Source of the DNA: Rheinheimera sp. EpRS3
GTDB taxonomy: Bacteria > Pseudomonadota > Gammaproteobacteria > Enterobacterales > Alteromonadaceae
Direction of reading: 5' to 3'
NCBI RefSeq assembly: GCF_001513785.1
Contig: NZ_LNQS01000012.1
Coordinates: 58,547 to 122,546 of the forward strand
DNA length: 64,000 nucleotides
In this document: piece by piece, positions 57,565 to 64,000 of the stretch
How positions within the stretch are numbered: position 1 is the first letter of the stretch
Layout: each line of letters starts with the position of its first letter
The notes under the pieces: generated by a model
Seen by the model: only the letters and a program-made list of their open reading frames with translations
Database searches by the model: none
Told to the model about the DNA's origin: nothing
Translations under genes and position numbers: made by a program

Positions 57565-59313
57565 TTACACTTTGCGTCGGCGCCACCAGACTAGCGCAGC
57601 GCTTAACGTTAACCAACCAAAACCAGCGGCGCCGCCTTTGCGCTCATATTCTGTCTCTTCTGATGAGCAATCCTCTGGTTCACCATTGGCAACGGGCTGT
57701 AATTTAACTGTAACAGCCAGCTCTTCAAGCTCTGGGTTGCCCTGCGCATCTACGATGATTTCGCCCAGCAAATCTTTACGCTCTTTCATCATCAGCGCTG
57801 TCGCCAGAATATCGCCATTGTTATTGATATCGACTGCATCAACTACGGTGTAAGGCGAATTACAGCCAATCAAGGCATTCAAATCCGTAAAGCTGTCAGC
57901 AGCTATATCATACATGAAGCCATGATATCTTCTGGTTGTTGTACCACCCAGAATAACTTCAGCCTGGCCGACTACCTGGTTACTGTCATTAATAGCTTTT
58001 GGTACTGTCGTTGAGCTGGAAAAAAAACCATCGACAAAGTTAGTTTGACCGGAGCTATAGTCGTGGTAAAACATTTTATTGCGTGTAGCGCTGTTAATCA
58101 CTTTTTGGCCATAACCCACAATAATGTTGTTATTATTAATGGCCACAGCATCACTAATAGACCACTCAAGCGGATCGACCAACGGTAATACCTGATCTTC
58201 AACATATAAACTGGCATGCTGCGCCCGCACAATTTGGTCAACAACCTGGCCGTTACTTAACCGTACCCGCTGTGTACGATCTGAGTCACTGTATAATGAA
58301 CGACCTACCGCAATACCGTTATCATTTACATCGTTAGCAACGCTAAAATAAGTTATAGCATTGACACCTTCACCGTCGAAAGCGTTCCCGGTATTTTTGT
58401 CCCCTAAAAAGCCCAGCACCTGAGGCACGGCCACACTGCCATCTGCTTGCAACTGCCATATCATACCACTTTGCTCGTAGCTGCCTGCAACTGCTCTGTT
58501 ATACAAGCATAGTGCTTCTGGAGTAGTTTCTCCGGTACACACATCCTCGACGGCTTCCTTAGCAGCATCTGTCATGCCGCTGCTGCCAAAACCAGCAATT
58601 AACCCGTTATTGCTGATAGATCTGGCAACGGTATAACCACCACCCAACTCCTGATAAGGCGCAGGTATAGTTCTGACTTGCCCGTCCTGTACGACAGCAC
58701 CTAACTGATGCGATGCCTCAGGAACCCATAATTCAACTGTTTCCGGCTCAGGCTCGTCGTCTGTTACATCGGGAGTATAACTTTGTAACGTAAAAGTAGT
58801 ACCCGCAACACCTACTGCAATGCCGGCATTGTTAATATCGTACAAGTACTCACTGTTGCCCCGCGTGGGCTCGGCACTATCCCGCAACAGTATATTTTCT
58901 GGCTCTAAACTCCCTGACTGCAGATAACCAATAGCATTACCAATTGGTTGCCCGCTGGGGTTAATACTTAGCAGGATATTCAGAATTGCATTATCAATGT
59001 TACCGTTAGTCACATCAGCTAACTGTTCGTCAGTAAAAAACGCTTGGAGATCCTCATCTTCAAAATCAATAGCATCCAAATCAATGGGGAAATTAAAATA
59101 TTGGAAGTCATTGACGGTATTACCCGCAGAGTTAGTACGTTGAACAACAACTGCACCATTAAATACCGTATCTCCGCTATCGTTTATAGCTGAAGCGTAA
59201 GTTGACTTTACTTCGCTTACTTCACCAATCTCAACGACGTTATAAACGGCCGCTTGTACAGAACACAGACTTAACAGCGGCAATATCGCCAGACTGATGC
59301 GTGATAACTTCAT
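57565..59313 (-). CDS. DUF3466 family exported protein with a GlyGly-CTERM tail
   Basis: 582 residues. Signal peptide cleaved near VQA-A. A long beta-rich body with repeated ND-G-N and INNNN-IVGYG strands (propeller-like repeats), then a C-terminal GG, hydrophobic helix (AAGFGWLTLSAALVWW) and an RRRK cluster, the GlyGly-CTERM sorting signal cut by rhombosortase. Function of DUF3466 is unknown; the tail suggests surface delivery via type II secretion. No rhombosortase gene in the window. Confidence 0.85.
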   Translation of the reverse strand: MKLSRISLAILPLLSLCSVQAAVYNVVEIGEVSEVKSTYASAINDSGDTVFNGAVVVQRTNSAGNTVNDFQYFNFPIDLDAIDFEDEDLQAFFTDEQLADVTNGNIDNAILNILLSINPSGQPIGNAIGYLQSGSLEPENILLRDSAEPTRGNSEYLYDINNAGIAVGVAGTTFTLQSYTPDVTDDEPEPETVELWVPEASHQLGAVVQDGQVRTIPAPYQELGGGYTVARSISNNGLIAGFGSSGMTDAAKEAVEDVCTGETTPEALCLYNRAVAGSYEQSGMIWQLQADGSVAVPQVLGFLGDKNTGNAFDGEGVNAITYFSVANDVNDNGIAVGRSLYSDSDRTQRVRLSNGQVVDQIVRAQHASLYVEDQVLPLVDPLEWSISDAVAINNNNIIVGYGQKVINSATRNKMFYHDYSSGQTNFVDGFFSSSTTVPKAINDSNQVVGQAEVILGGTTTRRYHGFMYDIAADSFTDLNALIGCNSPYTVVDAVDINNNGDILATALMMKERKDLLGEIIVDAQGNPELEELAVTVKLQPVANGEPEDCSSEETEYERKGGAAGFGWLTLSAALVWWRRRKV

Positions 59314-59340
59314 TCGGAGCCCCTAAATATACTTTAATTC

Positions 59341-61242
59341 TTATGCGTCTAATTCTTCCCAGCGTGCATACGCTTGCGCCAGCTTCGACTCGATCTGCTG
59401 CAGTTGGTTCAACGTGGTTTGCGTTTGCTCTGCACTTTGCTTAAAAAACTCGGCGTCATTTACTTTCAGCTGTAACGCCTCAAGCTCTGCTTCAAGCTGT
59501 TCCAGCAAGGCTGGCAATTGCTCCAGTTCGCGTTGCTCTTTGTATGATAACTTCTTAGCACTGCTAACAGAAGCCTGCGGTGGTATTTCTTCTGTTACGC
59601 TCTGTAATGGTTTTGTCACTTTTTGTGCTGTTGAAGCAGGCGTTTGCATACGTTGCTGGTAAGCAATAACGTCGTCATAACCACCGGCAATTTCAATAAT
59701 ACGCCCCTCACCGGCAAACAGCAGTGAGCTGGTAACGGTATTGTTAACAAATTCGCGGTCATGGCTTACCAACAATACAGTACCCTGATATTGCTGCAGG
59801 ATATCTTCCAGCAGTTCCAGCGTTTCAACATCTAAGTCGTTGGTTGGCTCATCGAGGATCAGTAAGTTACTCGGCCTGGCAAACAGTTTGGCCAGCAGTA
59901 AACGGTTTTTCTCACCGCCCGATAAGGCCTTCACCGGAGTACGTGCCCGTGCTGGCGGGAATAAGAAGTCCTGCAGGTAACTCAGTACATGGCGGCTTTT
60001 ACCATTTTGGGTAATTTCTTGTTTACCCTCCGCGACGTTGTCCTGCACTGTGGCTTCTAAGTCCAGCGCGATACGGTGCTGGTCAAAATAGGCCACTTCA
60101 ATATTGGTGCCGCGCTTAATCTCGCCACTGTCGTGTTTATAATCACCCAATAACAGCTTAATCAGTGTTGATTTACCGACACCGTTAGGCCCAACCAGCG
60201 CGATGCGATCACCGCGCATTACCAATAAATCAAGTTTGTCGATAACGGTTTTGCCATTAAAGCCGCAGCTAATGGCTTTGGTTTCGAATACCAGCTTGCC
60301 GGAGCGATCAGCCTGCTCGATATTAAAATCGACCTTGCCTAAGGTTTCTACCCGCTCTGCCCGCTCACGACGCAACGCTTTAAGTGCTCTTACGCGGCCT
60401 TCGTTACGGGTACGCCGTGCTTTAATGCCCTGACGGATCCATACTTCTTCTTCTGCCAGCTTTTTATCAAACAATGCATTGTGCTGCTGCTCGTCTTCGA
60501 GCATTTTTTGCTTGCGATCCAGGTATTCCTGATAATTGCCCGGGTGCGAGGTTAACAAACCACGGTCCAGATCAATAATGCGGGTAGCCAGGGCACGGAT
60601 AAAAGCCCTGTCGTGCGAGATAAAAATGATGGCACCGGAGAAATTCAGTAAAAACTGTTCCAGCCACTGGATAGCGGCGACATCCAAATGGTTAGTTGGC
60701 TCATCCAGTAACAAAATATCCGGCCTGGCGGCCAAAGCCCGAGCCAGAGCCGCTTTACGCAACCAGCCACCGGATAACGTCGCTAAACTGGCATCCGGGT
60801 TCATATCAAACTGCTGGCATAAATCAGCAACACGGGATTCCAGCCCCCAGCCGTCGCGGGTATCCATTTCGCTTTGTAATTTCTCAAACAGCCGATAGTC
60901 GGCATCTGAAGCGCCGTCTAAGTTTTCTGACAGAGTATAAAATTGCTGCGCTATTTGGGCTAAATCACCGGCACCTTCGCGGATAAAGTCGGCAATTTTC
61001 ACGTCCATTTTGGCCGGCGGGTCCTGCTCTAAGCGGCTTAGTACCACACCGGTATTCACCACTATCTGGCCATCATCCAGATTTTGCTGTCCGGTCAGCA
61101 ATTTTAGCATTGACGATTTACCGGCGCCGTTGCGACCGACTAAACATACGCGCTCGCCGCTGAATAAGCTAAAGTCGACATGATCCAATATCGGGTTAGT
61201 GCCAAAGGCTAAACACGCCTGCTGAAAACGTAATAATTCCAC
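59341..61242 (-). CDS. uup: ABC-F ATPase Uup
   Basis: 633 residues (E. coli Uup 635). Two ABC cassettes (Walker A GRNGAGKSS and GPNGVGKST; LSGGWLRK and LSGGEKNR signatures) and a C-terminal coiled coil (about 560-630) that binds DNA in E. coli Uup. Linked to transposon excision and ribosome-related quality control in E. coli. One base overlap with the glutaredoxin-like gene; downstream of rlmKL. Confidence 0.95.
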   Translation of the reverse strand: MELLRFQQACLAFGTNPILDHVDFSLFSGERVCLVGRNGAGKSSMLKLLTGQQNLDDGQIVVNTGVVLSRLEQDPPAKMDVKIADFIREGAGDLAQIAQQFYTLSENLDGASDADYRLFEKLQSEMDTRDGWGLESRVADLCQQFDMNPDASLATLSGGWLRKAALARALAARPDILLLDEPTNHLDVAAIQWLEQFLLNFSGAIIFISHDRAFIRALATRIIDLDRGLLTSHPGNYQEYLDRKQKMLEDEQQHNALFDKKLAEEEVWIRQGIKARRTRNEGRVRALKALRRERAERVETLGKVDFNIEQADRSGKLVFETKAISCGFNGKTVIDKLDLLVMRGDRIALVGPNGVGKSTLIKLLLGDYKHDSGEIKRGTNIEVAYFDQHRIALDLEATVQDNVAEGKQEITQNGKSRHVLSYLQDFLFPPARARTPVKALSGGEKNRLLLAKLFARPSNLLILDEPTNDLDVETLELLEDILQQYQGTVLLVSHDREFVNNTVTSSLLFAGEGRIIEIAGGYDDVIAYQQRMQTPASTAQKVTKPLQSVTEEIPPQASVSSAKKLSYKEQRELEQLPALLEQLEAELEALQLKVNDAEFFKQSAEQTQTTLNQLQQIESKLAQAYARWEELDA

Positions 61243-61487
61243 TACTGTACATCCTTAAGCCATGTTGCCAGCTGGTCCGCATCAAAGGGCCAGCATAATT
61301 CGTTATTCCCCCGGCGTAGCACCGGGATCATCAACCGGTAGCGCGCAAAGGCCTGTTCATCATCAACAATATCGGTAACCTGAAACTGGCCCGCAAGGCC
61401 GGCTTGCAACAATAGCTGTTCAGCTTGATCACATAAATGACAGCCCCAGGTACTGTATAAGGTTAAGGCCTGCTGCATGCTATTCAT
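61242..61487 (-). CDS. Glutaredoxin-like protein
   Basis: 81 residues. A thioredoxin-fold start YSTWGCHLCDQAEQLLLQAG with redox pair Cys16/Cys19 and the cis-Pro region RLMIPVLRR. Similar to the glutaredoxin family (DUF836 type) found between rlmKL and uup in relatives. No strong ribosome-binding site; it starts 4 bases after rlmKL ends, so coupled translation is likely. Substrate unknown. Confidence 0.88.
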   Translation of the reverse strand: MNSMQQALTLYSTWGCHLCDQAEQLLLQAGLAGQFQVTDIVDDEQAFARYRLMIPVLRRGNNELCWPFDADQLATWLKDVQ

Positions 61488-61491
61488 ACTA

Positions 61492-63606
61492 TTAGCGCGT
61501 TAACTCAAAACAAACGTGAATATTCGGGTTACGCTTATAATCTTCCGGCAACGTCGCCGTCGAGATATCTTTAACCTGCCAGCCGGCATCGTTAAGTGCC
61601 TGGGTATCAATTTTAAAGCGGCGTTTATTGTTAGAGAAAATCACTTTGCCACCTGGTGCCAGCCGCGCCGTCAGCATGTTTAACAAATTAACGTGGTCGC
61701 GCTGTACATCCCAGCTGTCCTGCATCCGCTTCGAGTTAGAAAAGGTTGGCGGGTCAACAAAAATTAAATCGAACTGAGCACGGCAACGGCTTAACCATTG
61801 CAGGCAGTCGGCTTGTTCAAACTGATATTGCTTGCCGGTTAAGCCGTTAATAGTGAAGTTACGCCTGGCCCAGTCCAGATAAGTATTTGACATATCTACC
61901 GTAGTCACACTGGCGGCACCGCCAATAGCGGCATGCACCGACGCACTGCCGGTATAAGCAAACAGGTTTAACACCGTTTTACCTTTGGCCTGCTGCTGGA
62001 TCATCCGCCGGGTAATGCGATGATCTAAAAACAAACCGGTATCCAGGTAATCACGCAGATTAACTAAAAACTTAGCGCCGTATTCGCTCACTTCTTTGTA
62101 CTGGCCGGCTTTATTTAATGCCTGATACTGTGACGTGCCCTTTTGCTTTTCGCGCACCTTTAAAATCATTTTATCTGAGCCGATACCCAGTACCTGCGGT
62201 ACCTGGTTTACCACATCGAATAAGCGTTTTTGCGATACCTGCTCGTCCACCGTGGCCGGCGCAGCATATTCATGCACTACCACTTCACCGTCGTACCAAT
62301 CTACCGCTACATTATATTCCGGAATATCGGCATCATATAAGCGGTAGCAGCTAAGGCCTTCTTTGTTCGCCCACTTTTGCAGCTGCTTTAAATTCTTCGC
62401 CAAGCGGTTGCCAAAAGAGCTACTTTCGCTAAAAAACAGCGCCGGCGCATCAGAGCTTACCGCCACTTGCTTTTCGGTTAAGTCAAACAGGGTGAAATCA
62501 CAATCCAGCGGGCCATTAGTAAACTTATAGCTTTTGCTTTTTGATAAACGCAGCGCACGCAGTAAATCGGTGTTTGAGGTAATAATGGCTAAACGCCAGC
62601 CCTGATAATGCTGCTTTAACGCTAAGGAAAACTTACTGTACAGCGGTATTAATGAGGGTAAATCGCCCAATCGCTCGCCATACGGCGGGTTGGTAACAAT
62701 AACGCCCGGCACACTGGTTACCGCAGTTTTTAGTGCTGTGGCATCGGCATAATCAAACTGTACATAAGCAGCAACACCGGCACGGGCGGCATTTTGCTTC
62801 GCTTTGGCTAAATTGCGCTCATCAAAGTCCGAGCCCCAAAATTGCACAACAGCGGGTAACACCCGCTGTGCCGCTTTGGCTTCTTGCTTTAATTGCTGCC
62901 AAACCGCGTCACGATGGCCAGGCCAGCCTTCGAAGGCAAACTTTTCGCGGCTTAAGCCCGGCGCTTTATTCAGCGCAATTAATGCTGCTTCCAGCACTAT
63001 AGTGCCGCTGCCGCAAAACGGGTCAAACAACGGCTGATCCACCTGCCATCCGGAACGTTTTAACAGCGCCGCAGCTAAATGCTCTTTTAATGGCGCTTCG
63101 CCCTGGCCAGCACGGTAACCACGCTGATGTAATGACGGGCCGGAAAAGTCCTGTAAAAAGTGGAAATGCGCTTTATCTAACCGCACCTGAAAGCGCACAT
63201 CGGGATCCATCCGGTCAACATCCGGCCGATGGCCGGTTTCTTCTCGGAACTGATCAACAATGGCGTCTTTTAAGCGGATAGCGCCAAACTGGGTGTTGTC
63301 TATTTTCGGGTGTTTCCCAACACAGTCTACTGCCAACGTATTACGCAGTGACATTTGCTGTGGCCAGTCAATTTTCTGCGCAATCTGGTAAATATCACTG
63401 TCGGCCGTAACCGGCTCAGACTGTATTAAGCGCAAAATACGGGTAGCCAGGCGCGACCATAAACATAATTGATACCCGGTGCGCAGTTCTGCCTTAAAGC
63501 GCACCACGCCCATGGTCACTTTCAACACTTCGCCACCCTGATGGCGAATTTCATCCGCCAGCAGTTCCTCTACCCCTTTAGACGTTAACGCCCAGAATTC
63601 CAGCAT
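61492..63606 (-). CDS. rlmL: Bifunctional 23S rRNA methyltransferase RlmKL
   Basis: 704 residues from the ATG at 63606 (E. coli 702); an in-frame TTG at 63615 is less likely. The N-terminal half (THUMP plus RlmL domain, NPPYGERLG) makes m2G2445, and the C-terminal half (RlmK, DPPTFSNSKR) makes m7G2069 in 23S rRNA. First of a three-gene unit with the glutaredoxin-like gene and uup. Confidence 0.97.
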   Translation of the reverse strand: MLEFWALTSKGVEELLADEIRHQGGEVLKVTMGVVRFKAELRTGYQLCLWSRLATRILRLIQSEPVTADSDIYQIAQKIDWPQQMSLRNTLAVDCVGKHPKIDNTQFGAIRLKDAIVDQFREETGHRPDVDRMDPDVRFQVRLDKAHFHFLQDFSGPSLHQRGYRAGQGEAPLKEHLAAALLKRSGWQVDQPLFDPFCGSGTIVLEAALIALNKAPGLSREKFAFEGWPGHRDAVWQQLKQEAKAAQRVLPAVVQFWGSDFDERNLAKAKQNAARAGVAAYVQFDYADATALKTAVTSVPGVIVTNPPYGERLGDLPSLIPLYSKFSLALKQHYQGWRLAIITSNTDLLRALRLSKSKSYKFTNGPLDCDFTLFDLTEKQVAVSSDAPALFFSESSSFGNRLAKNLKQLQKWANKEGLSCYRLYDADIPEYNVAVDWYDGEVVVHEYAAPATVDEQVSQKRLFDVVNQVPQVLGIGSDKMILKVREKQKGTSQYQALNKAGQYKEVSEYGAKFLVNLRDYLDTGLFLDHRITRRMIQQQAKGKTVLNLFAYTGSASVHAAIGGAASVTTVDMSNTYLDWARRNFTINGLTGKQYQFEQADCLQWLSRCRAQFDLIFVDPPTFSNSKRMQDSWDVQRDHVNLLNMLTARLAPGGKVIFSNNKRRFKIDTQALNDAGWQVKDISTATLPEDYKRNPNIHVCFELTR

Positions 63607-63764
63607 GCTACCCAAACCCCTAACAAAAATGGCCGTCAGTATAGCAGAATGTGCTATTTATCCGTTTGAGTTTTTGTAATAACGCCAAATTGCCGCTTAA
63701 AACAGCGCTTTGTTTAACAAAGCAGCAGTTAAGCAACATCTTAAAAATAAAAGCAGATAAAGGC

Positions 63765-63793
63765 TTGCATGGCTTTGTTAAAAACACTAAGAT
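63765..63793 (+). promoter_or_regulatory. Promoter of the initiator tRNA genes
   Basis: TTGCAT (63765-63770), 17 bases, TAAGAT (63788-63793), followed by a GC-rich discriminator (GCGCCCCGC) typical of stringently controlled tRNA promoters, 18 bases before the tRNA. Confidence 0.65.
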
Positions 63794-63811
63794 GCGCCCC
63801 GCAATGACGGA

Positions 63812-63888
<77 letters not shown>

Positions 63889-63919
63889 ACTAACGTTGAA
63901 ACGGCATTGCAAACAAATA

Positions 63920-63945
63920 CTTAACACACTCTGCTCGGTGTTAAG
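63920..63945 (+). terminator. Hairpin between the two tRNA-fMet genes
   Basis: CTTAACAC pairs perfectly with GTGTTAAG around a 10-base loop. No T-run; more likely a processing signal in a dicistronic tRNA transcript. Confidence 0.45.
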
Positions 63946-63952
63946 TTACGGA

Positions 63953-64000
<48 letters not shown>

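Overview
The window is chromosomal DNA of a gammaproteobacterium. Gene content and order (ubiG/gyrA divergent, serC-aroA, cmk-rpsA-ihfB-lapA-lapB-pyrF, nrdAB-yfaE, fabA facing rmf, uup beside rlmKL), protein similarity to Escherichia coli homologues and an Entner-Doudoroff operon under HexR point to the Alteromonadales/Rheinheimera-Alishewanella-Arsukibacterium neighbourhood. The genus is an inference; no 16S rRNA gene is present.

Layout. 1-5 kb: minus-strand class Ia ribonucleotide reductase (nrdA, nrdB, yfaE) behind a pair of NrdR boxes, then ubiG. 5.2-17.2 kb: plus-strand housekeeping block gyrA, serC-aroA, cmk, rpsA, ihfB, lapA-lapB, pyrF and a K+/H+ antiporter. 17.2-21.8 kb: an accessory patch of small membrane, secreted and unknown genes, a HEPN-like protein, a frameshifted gene and AT-rich non-coding DNA. 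21.8-37 kb: loosely connected genes (outer-membrane barrel, DUF938 methyltransferase, kynureninase, YghU, MipA/OmpV, an orphan contractile tail-sheath gene meeting an RNase J-like gene, DJ-1, DUF885 lipoprotein, malic enzyme, HDOD, Dps). 37.3-49.6 kb: ybiT, then the carbon block zwf-pgl-edd-glk-eda (minus) divergent from hexR and pykA (plus), with identical HexR operators in the two intergenic regions, followed by a DMT transporter and pfkA. 49.7-64 kb: a LytTR/histidine-kinase pair, thioesterase, hinT, M61 and M23 peptidases, a two-domain PTPS-like protein, fabA (FabR-type operator in its promoter), rmf, a DUF3466/GlyGly-CTERM protein, uup, a glutaredoxin-like gene, rlmKL and two tandem initiator tRNAs, the second cut by the window end.

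Genes working together: NrdA/NrdB/YfaE form and maintain the reductase. Zwf, Pgl, Edd and Eda are the complete route from glucose-6-phosphate to pyruvate plus glyceraldehyde-3-phosphate, with Glk supplying glucose-6-phosphate, PykA below and HexR as the probable sensor-repressor; pfkA shows an Embden-Meyerhof option as well. LapA and LapB belong to lipopolysaccharide-synthesis control.

Most unusual points: an RNase J-like gene whose conserved N-terminus lies upstream of its first ATG and is preceded by an ideal ribosome-binding site in front of an ATA codon; an orphan tail-sheath gene whose end overlaps that gene; the accessory patch with a candidate HEPN protein; and four perfect 11-bp repeats over the yghU stop codon. 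No complete new multi-gene system could be demonstrated from sequence alone.
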